From Prochlorococcus sp. AG-402-I23 (GTDB taxonomy: Bacteria > Cyanobacteriota > Cyanobacteriia > PCC-6307 > Cyanobiaceae), in the NCBI GenBank assembly GCA_003216915.1, contig QCIB01000002.1:1-64000 (forward strand): 64,000 bases of DNA. The letters are read 5' to 3'. Positions 14,502 through 23,674 of the stretch are shown here, piece by piece. The notes below the pieces were generated by a model, which was not told where the DNA came from, did no database searches, and saw only the letters and a program-made list of their open reading frames with translations. The first letter of the stretch is position 1; every line of letters begins with the position of its first letter. The translations under genes and the position numbers were made by a program.

Positions 14502-15128
14502 ATGGGATTCAATGGGAAATCATTAATATTAATCGGTGCCATACTCTTTATTTTTCAGATAGCAAATTTCATTTCAATAGAAACAATCACTCCTGAGCTT
14601 GAAAGAGCACAAGTGTTAGCCGCAATAGCTTCATTAATTATTATTTTGATAGGTTTTTTATTTAAACAATTCGAACCATTAGCTGGTGAGAAAGCTGCTT
14701 TAAAAGGAGAAAATAAGTTTCTATTCGATACAAACATGCCGGATGAAGTTATTGATGAACTTGCATGGGGTTCTGAAGCAATATTAACTTCTACAGCAGC
14801 AGCAGCAATATTAATCCACAATGATGGCGTTAATATATTGAGGAGGGGAATCACATCAAGTAATGATTTTAAACCTGGGGAAACTTGTCTGAGATCTATA
14901 AAAGATATGAAATTAATATCATTAGCAAACACTAAATTTTATCCTGGAAGAGATGAATTTTTTAATTTTTGTGCCGAAATTCCATCTATCCTAGTTGTAC
15001 CTATAAATAATAAAGCTTTTATATTGATTGGAGGCTGGAGTGCTAAGTGTTTTACGAAGTCTGATGAAAAATGGATTAATAACTGGTCCAAAAAAATTAA
15101 TAATATTTTTTCAAAAAATAAAATTTAA
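14502..15128 (+). CDS. CCB2/CCB4-family cofactor assembly protein (DUF2930)
   Basis: 208 residues: two membrane helices (about 7-25 and 36-52), then a soluble region starting FEPLAGEKAALKGENKF and containing IDELAWGSEAILTSTAAAAILI. This matches CCB2/CCB4 (DUF2930), needed to attach haem c(i) covalently to cytochrome b6 in the b6f complex. The protein should sit in the thylakoid membrane with its large domain exposed to one side. It is convergent with lptC, the stops overlapping by 4 bases. Confidence 0.78.
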   Translation: MGFNGKSLILIGAILFIFQIANFISIETITPELERAQVLAAIASLIIILIGFLFKQFEPLAGEKAALKGENKFLFDTNMPDEVIDELAWGSEAILTSTAAAAILIHNDGVNILRRGITSSNDFKPGETCLRSIKDMKLISLANTKFYPGRDEFFNFCAEIPSILVVPINNKAFILIGGWSAKCFTKSDEKWINNWSKKINNIFSKNKI

Positions 15129-15748
15129 AAATAAATTATTGATTTTACTCTTTTATCTTTTGCTTTAAAACTTACTGATTCAGTAGTTAAATTATAGTAA
15201 GCATTTTCTGAATTTATTTCATATTTATTTTCGTTATTTTCATCTTTTATTATATATTTTACTGGATTGAAAAATTCAATTATGTTATCTGAACCTAATA
15301 TGGCTTTTCCTGAATTTAAGATGATATTTTGATTTTCAAATCTTATATTACCCTCTAATAGATAGTTAGTATTTTCTATATTCCAAATAAAATTATCAGC
15401 ATATAAAAAATCCCCATCTTTTTTAAGAGTTTTTAATTTAACATTTCCTTTCAATTTCAGGAGTTTATTGTTGTCTGATAATGTAGATTCTTCTGAACTA
15501 ATAATATATTTAGTTTCTTCTCCATTGAGAATATTAATGATAGGTTTTTTTAATTCGAATTCTAATTCAATATTGTCATAACTAGAATTAGGACTGGTAA
15601 TTGAATATATTTTATCTCCACTTTTAGAGAAAATTGTCATATCTAAACTTTCTATTTTTTGTATTACTTTATTTTCATCAATTACATTTGGTGCGCAACC
15701 AAGCATAAATAATGGAAGGAAAATTATTAATCTATAAATGTTGCTCAT
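15125..15748 (-). CDS. lptC: LptC-like lipopolysaccharide export component, lipoprotein
   Basis: 207 residues with a lipoprotein signal (IIFLPLFMLGC lipobox, Cys near 18), then repeated beta-strand segments of the LptC fold: DMTIFSKSGDKIYSITSPNS, a LKGNVKLKTLKKDGDFLYADNF segment and a LLEGNIRFENQNI strand. LptC bridges inner-membrane LptFG and periplasmic LptA when LPS is moved to the outer membrane. The start overlaps the metG 3' end by 17 bases. The assignment rests on fold-like pattern rather than strong motifs. Confidence 0.75.
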   Translation of the reverse strand: MSNIYRLIIFLPLFMLGCAPNVIDENKVIQKIESLDMTIFSKSGDKIYSITSPNSSYDNIELEFELKKPIINILNGEETKYIISSEESTLSDNNKLLKLKGNVKLKTLKKDGDFLYADNFIWNIENTNYLLEGNIRFENQNIILNSGKAILGSDNIIEFFNPVKYIIKDENNENKYEINSENAYYNLTTESVSFKAKDKRVKSIIYF

Positions 15749-17276
15749 ACTCCAGTTTATTTATTATTGGAGTGGGTCTTGGAAGACTTAAGTTACTTAC
15801 TAATAATCCCCAACTTAATTGTTGTTTCCAAGGAATTTCTTCTGTGTATATAGAACCAAGTTGTGCATTAATCTTTGTAGATAATTCTGGCAATAAAGGT
15901 ATCAATAACAATCCTATTATTCGGGTACTTTCTAAAACGTTATAAATAATTTGTTTAACTAGAGGTAGATTATCTTTATCTTTTATTAACAGCCATGGCT
16001 GATTATCATTCAAATACAAATTTGTATTAATAGCTAAACTAAGGACTTCATTAGCTGCTAGATCCAATTTGTAGTTATCAAAGTTATAAATATAGTTTTC
16101 GACTGCAATTTTGGCAGAATTCTCTAATTTATTTTCACTTAAAAATTTTTCATTATTTGGCACTTTATTATCAAACCATTTTCTAGACATAGATGATGTT
16201 CTATTTAATAAATTACCAATTGTATTAGCTAAGTCATTATTGATAATGTCAACAAATCTTTTATCTTGAAAATCCCCATCATTTCCTAGTGATATGTCTT
16301 TAATGAGGTACCACCTTACAGGATCATTTCCATATTTTGTAAGCAATAAATCAGGGTCGAGTACATTTCCCAAACTTTTACCCATTTTTTGCCCTTCTCT
16401 TGTAAGAAACCCATGCCCAAAAACCTTTTTAGGAACTTTCATATTGGCAGAAATGAGCATTGCGGGCCAATATACAGCATGGAATCTCAGAATATCTTTA
16501 CCAATAAAATGAACATCAGCTGGCCATCTTCCATTAATTGATTTTTCCAATGAATGTTCTTTCGCGTCAGAGCTTATGGCACTTACATATCCAAGTAAAG
16601 CATCAAACCATACATAAAAGGTATGGTTATCGTAACCAGGGACAGGAATTCCCCATGAGACATTTGTTCTTGAAATTGAAAAATCCTTTAAACCTCTAGA
16701 TACAAAATTTATAATTTCATTCTTTCTTTCTATTGGCTCTATAAAAGAAGGTTCGTTGATTATTTTCTCAATTTCTTTTTGATATTTTGAAAGCCTAAAA
16801 AAGAGATTCTCTTCATTTTTCCATTCTAGATTTTTTTGATGTATGGGGCACTTGTATGTTGATGAGTTTTCTGGATTATCTTTAAATTCTTCACAACCGA
16901 CACAATACCAACCTTTTTGAACTCCCATATAGATATCATCTGATGCTTTTACTCTTTCATAAAATTCATTAACAACAAATTCATGATTTTTTGAGCTTGT
17001 TCTTATAAATTTATCAAAGGATATATTCCAATTTTTCCAATTATTATTAAAGACTTCTGAGATTTCATCACAATGTGATTTTGGTTCAATACCCTTTTCA
17101 TTAGCTGTTCTTTGTATTTTTAAACCATGTTCATCAACACCAGTGATGAAAATAACATCTTCACCTGCAAGCCGTTTATACCTAGCTATTGAGTCACAAA
17201 TTATTGTTGTATATACACTTCCTAAATGAGGTTTATCATTAACATAGTATAAAGGTGTAGTAATGACAAAAGTCAT
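15732..17276 (-). CDS. metG: Methionyl-tRNA synthetase
   Basis: 514 residues. Class I motifs: HLGS (HIGH) in YYVNDKPHLGSVY near the N-terminus and KMGKS (KMSKS variant) in EGQKMGKSLGNV at about 298. The zinc-knuckle CVGC...C pattern is around 125-147. It charges tRNA-Met. The protein ends soon after the anticodon-binding helices, without the C-terminal dimerisation/tRNA-binding domain of some MetRS; this short form is common. It is followed by lptC on the same strand. Confidence 0.95.
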   Translation of the reverse strand: MTFVITTPLYYVNDKPHLGSVYTTIICDSIARYKRLAGEDVIFITGVDEHGLKIQRTANEKGIEPKSHCDEISEVFNNNWKNWNISFDKFIRTSSKNHEFVVNEFYERVKASDDIYMGVQKGWYCVGCEEFKDNPENSSTYKCPIHQKNLEWKNEENLFFRLSKYQKEIEKIINEPSFIEPIERKNEIINFVSRGLKDFSISRTNVSWGIPVPGYDNHTFYVWFDALLGYVSAISSDAKEHSLEKSINGRWPADVHFIGKDILRFHAVYWPAMLISANMKVPKKVFGHGFLTREGQKMGKSLGNVLDPDLLLTKYGNDPVRWYLIKDISLGNDGDFQDKRFVDIINNDLANTIGNLLNRTSSMSRKWFDNKVPNNEKFLSENKLENSAKIAVENYIYNFDNYKLDLAANEVLSLAINTNLYLNDNQPWLLIKDKDNLPLVKQIIYNVLESTRIIGLLLIPLLPELSTKINAQLGSIYTEEIPWKQQLSWGLLVSNLSLPRPTPIINKLEYEQHL

Positions 17277-17344
17277 AAAGCTTTTTTTATTAATACTAAC
17301 AGATTTTTTTAAACTAATAACAACCTATTATATTTATTATCTTA

Positions 17345-18529
17345 TTAATAAATAAACTCTAAAAGATTACTATCATTTATAATATATTTAACTTTATATA
17401 TTTTATTACTATATATTTCTATTGATACAAAAAGAGTAATAAGTAATTCTAGTGAATAATCTGGAAAATAAACCAAAGCAATATTTTTTTTATGATTAAT
17501 CCACTTAACGAATATTATTTTATAAAAAGCTTTTTTTTCATTTTTAAAAAATAATGTTAAATACTTAGATTTATCATTTTTAAATATATTATTATTCTCT
17601 GATTGTCTAATCTTTGAATAATCAATAATCTTAGAGACTGAATCTTTACTTAGAACTTTGTAATTATTAATTTTATTATAGACTTGCCTTTGTATAATTA
17701 AATCAAGATATCTTCTTAATGGTGATGTACATTGTACATACGTTTTAAGGCCTAATGATTCATGGAATCCTGGCTTAGTAGTTAAGTAACTTCTTCCCAT
17801 ATATTGTTTTAATATTATATATTTAATATCACTATCATTGTATCTATTAAGTATTTCAGATGGATTGCAGTTTAATTTTTGAATCCTAAATGGAGCCGCT
17901 AAATTATATTTATCTATAAATAAACTTGTTACATAACCCATTAATATCATTGATTCTGCAACTATAATTTGTGATATTGTTTTCTCTAATTTAGTTAGTA
18001 TAATCTTATCCTCATATAAATTAATTTTACTATTAGGACTATCAAAAATAATTGCTCCTTGTTTATTTCTGAATTTAATACTTTTTTCTAATAAATTTTT
18101 AATCTCAATTAATTCTAGTTCTTCTTTAGGTTCTAGTTGTAATATTTCATTTGCATCTTCATAGGTTAATTGATATTTTGGTTTTATTATTGCTTCAGTT
18201 ATTTCATATTTATTTATTGATCCATCGTCATTGAATTCTATTGCTGCACTAATAGTTTCTGAAACTTTATTTTGAGCTAGATTTGCCTTTTCAAGAATAT
18301 CATTAGGCAGCATTGGGACATATTGATCAATTAAATATAAACTGCTATTTCTCTTTCTTGCATTTAAATCAACATTAGAGTCATGCAGAAAGAGTTTGCA
18401 TGGATTTGTAATATGTATCCATAATTTTTTTTTATTTCCTTCTCTTATTTCTAATGAAAAAGCGTCATCAACCTCATGTGGATCATCAGAGTCAATAATA
18501 TATGTTTTTAAATTAGTTAAATCTTTCAA
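17345..18529 (-). CDS. rnb: Minimal RNase II-type exoribonuclease (RNB domain)
   Basis: 394 residues from a TTG start; an upstream in-frame TAA excludes a much longer form. It begins almost at the catalytic site, IIDSDDPHEVDDAF (11-24), with the metal-binding aspartates of RNB enzymes, and keeps SPLRRYLDL (269-277). The N-terminal cold-shock domains are absent, and no clear S1 domain is seen in the short C-terminus. It should degrade RNA 3'-5' hydrolytically, but substrate grip may be weak alone. The larger paralogue at 493-2715 has the missing RNA-binding domains but not the catalytic residues. It sits behind rpmG and rpsR. Confidence 0.82.
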   Translation of the reverse strand: MKDLTNLKTYIIDSDDPHEVDDAFSLEIREGNKKKLWIHITNPCKLFLHDSNVDLNARKRNSSLYLIDQYVPMLPNDILEKANLAQNKVSETISAAIEFNDDGSINKYEITEAIIKPKYQLTYEDANEILQLEPKEELELIEIKNLLEKSIKFRNKQGAIIFDSPNSKINLYEDKIILTKLEKTISQIIVAESMILMGYVTSLFIDKYNLAAPFRIQKLNCNPSEILNRYNDSDIKYIILKQYMGRSYLTTKPGFHESLGLKTYVQCTSPLRRYLDLIIQRQVYNKINNYKVLSKDSVSKIIDYSKIRQSENNNIFKNDKSKYLTLFFKNEKKAFYKIIFVKWINHKKNIALVYFPDYSLELLITLFVSIEIYSNKIYKVKYIINDSNLLEFIY

Positions 18530-18574
18530 ATATTTGAGATATTAATTATAGTGCCAACTATATTCAATATGAAT

Positions 18575-18796
18575 TTATCCTTCAGGATTTACGAAGGGTA
18601 AAAGAGCTACAATTCTGGCTCTCTTTACAGCTAATGTAAGATCTCTTTGTTGCTTAGAGGTTAAACCTGTCATCCTTCTTGGTAGGATTTTGCCCCTCTC
18701 AGTTATGAATTTTTTTAGTAGTTCTACATCCTTATAGTCAATAGGATCTCCAGGTTTGATAGGTGATAATTGTTTTTTAAAAATTGAATTAGGCAT
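18575..18796 (-). CDS. rpsR: 30S ribosomal protein S18
   Basis: 73 residues: a Pro-rich start ([20 protein letters not shown]), then [19 protein letters not shown] and [21 protein letters not shown], which is S18. It binds S6 and 16S rRNA in the platform of the small subunit. It forms a ribosomal pair with rpmG upstream, 17 bases apart. Confidence 0.96.
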   Translation of the reverse strand: MPNSIFKKQLSPIKPGDPIDYKDVELLKKFITERGKILPRRMTGLTSKQQRDLTLAVKRARIVALLPFVNPEG

Positions 18797-18813
18797 GATT
18801 TAATTTAATTTGA

Positions 18814-19008
18814 TTACTTAATTTCTTTGTGAATTGTCATTCTGTTTAAATGAGGATTAAACTTTTTTAGTTCTAATCTTTCAGTTGTATTTCTACGATT
18901 CTTTTCAGTAGTATATCTTGAGACACCATTTGATCTCTTAGGATCTGTGCTTGTCCTGGCTTCAGTACATTCCAGGGTCACTACAACTCTTGTCCCTTTT
19001 TTGGCCAT
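18814..19008 (-). CDS. rpmG: 50S ribosomal protein L33
   Basis: 64 residues from [16 protein letters not shown] to a Lys-rich end with [15 protein letters not shown], the L33 pattern. The frame continues upstream to 19056, but the ATG at 19008 matches the normal L33 N-terminus, so I use that. Only one Cys is evident, so this looks like the zinc-free form. It is co-transcribed with rpsR. Confidence 0.95.
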   Translation of the reverse strand: MAKKGTRVVVTLECTEARTSTDPKRSNGVSRYTTEKNRRNTTERLELKKFNPHLNRMTIHKEIK

Positions 19009-19108
19009 TTTAATTAATACTTTATTGTATAATTTTCTATTGTACATCTTCAACAAACTTTTTTGAAGATATACTCATTTCTTTTATCATCATTGATTTA
19101 AAATATAT

Positions 19109-21553
19109 ATGAAAGTTTCTCAAAATTGGTTGAATAATTTAGTAGAAATTACTTCTACGCCTGAAGATCTCTCTGAGAAATTGTCTATTGGTGGATTTGA
19201 GGTTGAATCATTAGAAGATTGTTCAGAAAATGTAAATGGTGTTGTTTTAGGTAAGGTATTATCTGTTTTAAAACACGAAGGATCTGATAAACTTTCAATT
19301 TGCCAAGTCGATATTGGTAATTCAAGGAATTTGCAAATTATCTGTGGTGCGCGCAATATTAAACCAAATATTTATGTTTTTGTTGCTACTGTCGGCGCGA
19401 AATTAAAAGCTATTGATTTAATTATTAAAAGAAGTGAAATTAGAGGTGTCATGAGTGAAGGAATGATATGTTCACTGCAGGAACTCGGTTTAGAGGACTC
19501 TAGCGAAGGGATAGAGATCATTGATGATGATTTAGCCTTAAAACATGAATTGGGCACTCCAGGGTCTGACTTGCTTCAATTAAATGATTTTATATATGAT
19601 TTAGCCATTACAGCTAATAGACCTGACGGAATGTCTGTTATAGGTATAGCCCGTGAAATTTCTGCCCTTTTAGAATCCACTTTAAATTTTCCTGAATTAA
19701 ACCATAAATACAATATTCATTTACTTAAGGGAATTAAACTTTGTCCAGAGGCTATAGAATCTAACTGCATTTATACAATAAGCTGCATTGATGGAGTAAA
19801 TGGAGATAAATTATCGCCAAATTGGCTTAAAGACCGTATAGAAAAATCAGGTATAAAATCTATTAATCTTCTAGTTGATTTGACAAATTATATTCTTTTA
19901 GAACAAGGTCAACCTTTGCATGCGTTTGATAAGGATAAACTTTCAAACTTAATTGGTAAGGAAGTTTCTCCTGAAGATTTTTCTGTAAGGAAAGGCAAGG
20001 ATACTGAAAGCCTTATTTGTTTAGATGGTAAAGGATATGACTTAAATGACAATATCACAGTTATTACTTGTTGTGATAAACCGGTAGCTATTGCAGGGGT
20101 TATAGGCGGTTTAGAGACTTCTGTAACTAATACTACCTCATCTATATACCTTGAAGGCGCTGTTTTTAATCCAGTTACTATAAGAAAATCTTCAAAGGCG
20201 ATTGGCATAAGAACAGAATCTAGCAGCAGGTATGAAAAAGGGATCTCATCAAAAAATACAATTAGTGCAGTAACAAGGGCAATTAATCTTTTAGAAGAAT
20301 ATTTTTGTATTAATTCACCAATCATCAATACTTCCAATTTAATAAGTAATGAGGATATATTTATTAAACTACGGAGAAATCGAATACATAAAATTCTTGG
20401 TCCATTAATAATTAACGATCAATCTGAAAAAAGAAATTTATCTGATAATGAAATAGTTGATAAATTAAAACTCATAGGTTGTACTTTAAAGAATAAAGAA
20501 TATGGCTGGGATGTAGCAGTAATTCCTAATAGATCACATGATTTAATAAGAGAAATAGATTTAATTGAAGAAATAGCGAGATTAATAGGGTATGACAGAT
20601 TCGACTTAAAACTTCCTAATCCAATTAAGCCTGGAAAATTGTCATCAGAACAGTTGGCATTGAGAAAAGTAAAAAATGGTTTTATAGAAAACGGTTTTAA
20701 CGAGGTACTAAGCTACTCTCTTGTTCCTGAGGATAATGAAAAACTTATAAAGATTTCTAATCCTTTGTTATTAGAAACAAGCTGTCTTAGAGATAATATC
20801 TGGAAAGAACATTTGGAGATAGTGAACCGTAATATAAAAGCTGGACAAGCAAGTTGTTATATATTTGAAATTGGAAATGTTTTTCATAAGAAAACTGAGT
20901 TCATTCAAGAAGAAGTTCTGAATGGTGCGATTTATGGAAATAAAAAATTTGGAAAATGGATAAATTCGGGTAAGGATAACGATCTTAATTATTACCAGGC
21001 CAGAGGAAAGTTAAAGGAGGCTTTATCATCTTTGAACATAAAAATTGAGGATAAACCCACTGAATCAATTGATTTTCTTCATCCAGGAAGAACAGCGAAA
21101 TTAGTTATTGAAGGGAAAGATGCAGGTTATTTTGGTGAAATACATCCCAAACTAATATTAGAAAAGAAGTCATTAAAAAAAGTTTATTTATTTAACATTA
21201 ATGTATCTAACCTCTTGGGAGCTAGTACAAGAAAAAATAAATGGATTCCAATATATAAGCAATACCCAATTGTTCCGAAAATGGAAAGAGATATAAATTT
21301 TGTTTTCAGTAAGAAATTTTTAATAAGCGAAATAACATCACAGATAAGAAAAACAGGAAAAAATCTCTTAGAGGATGTAAATTTACTTGATGTTTTTGAA
21401 GATAATAAATTTGGAGATGATCATATAAGTTATACATTTAGATTATCTTATAGAGATAAAGATAAAACATTATTGGAATCGGACATTACATCAATACATT
21501 CAAATATCATTTCTGATATTGAAAAATGTTTTAATACTAAATTAAGGAATTAA
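19109..21553 (+). CDS. pheT: Phenylalanyl-tRNA synthetase beta subunit
   Basis: 814 residues with the full PheT layout: an N-terminal start MKVSQNWLNNLVEI, a tRNA-binding EMAP-like domain (about 40-150, QIICGARN), B3/B4 region with LPLHAFDKDKL-type features near 265, B5 domain (about 410-490), a core-like domain, and the C-terminal ferredoxin-like FDX-ACB anticodon domain (about 720-812, PKMERDINFVF). It forms the alpha2-beta2 enzyme with PheS, which is not in this window. Confidence 0.96.
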   Translation: MKVSQNWLNNLVEITSTPEDLSEKLSIGGFEVESLEDCSENVNGVVLGKVLSVLKHEGSDKLSICQVDIGNSRNLQIICGARNIKPNIYVFVATVGAKLKAIDLIIKRSEIRGVMSEGMICSLQELGLEDSSEGIEIIDDDLALKHELGTPGSDLLQLNDFIYDLAITANRPDGMSVIGIAREISALLESTLNFPELNHKYNIHLLKGIKLCPEAIESNCIYTISCIDGVNGDKLSPNWLKDRIEKSGIKSINLLVDLTNYILLEQGQPLHAFDKDKLSNLIGKEVSPEDFSVRKGKDTESLICLDGKGYDLNDNITVITCCDKPVAIAGVIGGLETSVTNTTSSIYLEGAVFNPVTIRKSSKAIGIRTESSSRYEKGISSKNTISAVTRAINLLEEYFCINSPIINTSNLISNEDIFIKLRRNRIHKILGPLIINDQSEKRNLSDNEIVDKLKLIGCTLKNKEYGWDVAVIPNRSHDLIREIDLIEEIARLIGYDRFDLKLPNPIKPGKLSSEQLALRKVKNGFIENGFNEVLSYSLVPEDNEKLIKISNPLLLETSCLRDNIWKEHLEIVNRNIKAGQASCYIFEIGNVFHKKTEFIQEEVLNGAIYGNKKFGKWINSGKDNDLNYYQARGKLKEALSSLNIKIEDKPTESIDFLHPGRTAKLVIEGKDAGYFGEIHPKLILEKKSLKKVYLFNINVSNLLGASTRKNKWIPIYKQYPIVPKMERDINFVFSKKFLISEITSQIRKTGKNLLEDVNLLDVFEDNKFGDDHISYTFRLSYRDKDKTLLESDITSIHSNIISDIEKCFNTKLRN

Positions 21554-21570
21554 TTGTATTATTAATCTTA

Positions 21571-21612
21571 TATGAGACTATAAATTAGTCTTTATATAAT
21601 TCTTATATAAGA
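21571..21612. repeat. AGACTA/TAGTCT/TATATAA element (copy 2)
   Basis: TATGAGACTATAAATTAGTC, then TTTATATAAT and a perfect 12-bp palindrome TCTTATATAAGA (21601-21612). AGACTA and TAGTCT form an inverted repeat. It lies between the pheT stop and the 86-residue gene, ending 34 bases before the latter's ATG, as copy 1 does before its gene. Confidence 0.5.
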
Positions 21613-21646
21613 TAGATAATAATCGTATAAAACTAATTAATGTTGT

Positions 21647-21907
21647 ATGATAAGTTTCATGATCAATTTACTATCTCTACTTCTATCATCAGTTTTGTGG
21701 GTACAAGTCCCTCAGTGGTCAGATGATTGGTCAAAATGCGCTGTCGACATACCAGATGCTTCATGTCATTGGTATATAACTGCACCAGATAATACTTTTG
21801 GCGAGGGATTTGATTGGGCTAGCGCCCCTTGGTTTGATGCTAACGGATTAAGTGATGTCCCTAGTATTGAAAAACAAACTGCCATTGAAAAACTTCAATC
21901 TAGGTAG
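21647..21907 (+). CDS. 86-residue secreted-type protein, unknown function
   Basis: Begins MISFMINLLSLLLSSVLWVQ, a signal peptide or membrane anchor, then a soluble region rich in Trp and Asp (SDDWSKCAVDIPDASCHWYI, then FDWASAPWFDANGLSDVP). Two cysteines (about 31 and 40) could form a disulphide outside the cytoplasm. No family is recognised. A hairpin (21907-21927) follows the stop. Confidence 0.6.
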   Translation: MISFMINLLSLLLSSVLWVQVPQWSDDWSKCAVDIPDASCHWYITAPDNTFGEGFDWASAPWFDANGLSDVPSIEKQTAIEKLQSR

Positions 21908-21927
21908 TACTGTCTTTAAGGCAGTAC
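21907..21927 (+). terminator. Hairpin after the 86-residue gene
   Basis: GTACTG (21907-21912) pairs with CAGTAC (21922-21927), extended inward by T-G and C-G, with loop TTTAA. It starts at the stop codon. It lacks a following T run, so termination strength is uncertain. Confidence 0.35.
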
Positions 21928-22100
21928 GGGTAGAAATAAAAATCAATTGTAGCAATGCTTTTTAGATATAATTATTTTTTTGGACATTGTTAGGACATAA
22001 TTTATTGATTTATTAATTATTTTTTATTTCTTTCTAGCATTAAGCAATTTAGGTATAGCGAATTCAAATCGTTAAATTAATATATCTTACTGATCTATTA

Positions 22101-22140
22101 TGAGACTATATAATAGACTATTAATAAGTCTTATATAAGA
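22101..22140. repeat. AGACTA/TAGTCT/TATATAA element (copy 3)
   Basis: TGAGACTATATAATAGACTA, then TTAATAAG and TCTTATATAAGA. It shares GAGACTATA with copies 1 and 2 and the exact 12-bp palindrome TCTTATATAAGA (22129-22140) with copy 2. It lies mid-spacer with no gene start close by on either strand. Confidence 0.5.
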
Positions 22141-22280
22141 AGTTGTATACAAAAAATTCTTTTATTTTTACGTAGTAAATTCTATTTTAATTTCCTATTA
22201 TTCAAAATAATAATACCCAGTAATTTTGAATATTAAATAATTGAAAATTATCAGATATTTTATTAATCGCAGTTATCTTA

Positions 22281-22324
22281 TGCAAGACTAATGACTAGAC
22301 TTATACTTAGTCTAATATAAGACT
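22281..22324. repeat. AGACTA/TAGTCT/TATATAA element (copy 4)
   Basis: TGCAAGACTAATGACTAGAC, then TTATACTTAGTCTAATATAAGACT. AGTCT and AGACT flank AATATA as a palindrome (22309-22324). It ends 7 bases from the stop of the RHH-J-domain gene. It is more diverged than copies 2 and 3. Confidence 0.45.
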
Positions 22325-22331
22325 AAATATA

Positions 22332-23345
22332 CTAATTTCGATATAGATTTTTTAGCAATTGATACGCTTCATTTAATTTTCTCATTTGATCTGTTGAACC
22401 TCCAGCATCTGGATGCGTCTCTAAGGCTATTGATTTATAGGCCTCCTTAATTTTTCGCAATGTATGAGCTGATCCTGCGGATGTTGATAAATTCAATAAT
22501 TTAAGTGCTCCTCGTACAGTCATTGTTGAGTCCAAAGTTTCAAATGAATTTGATCTGTTATTTCGCTTAAATCTACTTATAAACCTCCTCATTAGTGTTG
22601 GTATCCTATTTATTAAATCTGATGTAGCAAAAGGGTCTTCTAAAACGCCAATCATTAATAAAACAATTTCAAGGGATGGATTTTTCTTTATCCAAAATGG
22701 GCATAATTCAGACATAAATTTATTGGCTGCACTCCACGTAAAGGGTAGATTTTCTGTTCCATCAAGATTTGGCCATATATCCCTTCCAAACCAATCCATC
22801 GCAGCTTCTACTACATGATCATTAGGAACTGTTCCATATAAGGTTTGCCAATGACTAATTAACGCTATTCGACATTTTATTATTTCAGTTTCTTTAATTG
22901 TATTAATTTGAATATCATTAATATTCTCATTTAATTTATTACTATTAATACTTCTTCTTAGGTTCTTTACTTTTTTTTCAACAAAATTGGGAAGACTTAT
23001 ATTTAAGTTGGTTTTTTCTTTATATTGATCGTTATTTATAACTTTTTTATTTAAAGATATCTCATTAACTTCTTTTTTAATGTCTGATTTTATTAATACC
23101 AATGCTGTATTTTCATCAATATTTAAATTTTCATTTTTATTATTTTTCTCGTTAAAGTCTATTTCTTGCTGTTGGTTCTTAGGTAGTAAATCATCATCTT
23201 GAAGAAGTTCATTAAGTATCTTCTCAATTACAGGTCCTCTTGCTCTAAATCCCCACTCTTTTCGTAATTGATCAAACCTGGAAATTAGTTCCTCAGGTAA
23301 ATCAATTGAAATTCTTTTTGTATTTGAATTTTCAGGAATATTCAA
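22332..23345 (-). CDS. Ribbon-helix-helix plus J-domain fusion protein
   Basis: 337 residues. Residues 9-48 look like RHH: TKRISIDLPEELISRFDQLRK, then RARGPVIEKILNELL. A Lys/Asn-rich linker (about 50-155) follows, then a middle domain (about 157-260, with SHWQTLYGTVPNDHVVEAAM) that I do not recognise. The C-terminal J-domain (about 278-335) has the HPD tripeptide (311-313) and a RKLNEAYQLL helix. J-domains activate DnaK ATPase; RHH domains bind DNA. A DNA-bound co-chaperone is inferred. The RHH part is the weaker call. Three AGACTA repeats lie just downstream. Confidence 0.72.
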   Translation of the reverse strand: MNIPENSNTKRISIDLPEELISRFDQLRKEWGFRARGPVIEKILNELLQDDDLLPKNQQQEIDFNEKNNKNENLNIDENTALVLIKSDIKKEVNEISLNKKVINNDQYKEKTNLNISLPNFVEKKVKNLRRSINSNKLNENINDIQINTIKETEIIKCRIALISHWQTLYGTVPNDHVVEAAMDWFGRDIWPNLDGTENLPFTWSAANKFMSELCPFWIKKNPSLEIVLLMIGVLEDPFATSDLINRIPTLMRRFISRFKRNNRSNSFETLDSTMTVRGALKLLNLSTSAGSAHTLRKIKEAYKSIALETHPDAGGSTDQMRKLNEAYQLLKNLYRN

Positions 23346-23491
23346 TAATATTTTTCTTGAATAGTAAGTAATTTATTTAATTTTATTCAAAAAAAAATTG
23401 AAAGTCCACATGGAATATTGTTTTTAAATTAAAACTTATTTATTTTCATGTCACAGGTCAGTTAAGGATCTTTTTATAATTAAAAACAAAA

Positions 23492-23671
23492 ATGTTTAAT
23501 TGTTATTTCAAATCATCTAAAGAAAAAAAGAGTTTTTATCAACATAAGAAATTAGAAATGCTTAATTATATTAAAGATTCACTTGAACGTAAAATCGCCT
23601 CCGTAACTGCTTCTATAGAAGTTTTAGAAAACCAAATAAGCAGGAATAACGAAGTCGAAGTAACTAACTAG
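23492..23671 (+). CDS. 59-residue coiled-coil-like orphan protein
   Basis: ATG at 23492 to TAG at 23671: MFNCYFKSSKEKKSFYQH, then LEMLNYIKDSLERKIASV and SIEVLENQISRN. The heptad spacing of Leu/Ile suggests an amphipathic helix or coiled coil. A TATAAT lies at 23475-23480, 11 bases before the ATG, implying a very short leader. It converges with the Ap4A phosphorylase gene 3 bases away. No family is recognised. Confidence 0.5.
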   Translation: MFNCYFKSSKEKKSFYQHKKLEMLNYIKDSLERKIASVTASIEVLENQISRNNEVEVTN

Positions 23672-23674
23672 CAT

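Larger units (their letters stand above)
21908..22331. other. 424-base intergenic region with two repeat copies
   Basis: No credible coding frame on either strand. It holds the hairpin at its left end and the AGACTA/TAGTCT elements at 22101-22140 and 22281-22324. A GGACAT pair (21980 area) is also visible. The rest is AT-rich without recognisable signals. It separates the 86-residue gene from the RHH-J-domain gene. Confidence 0.5.
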
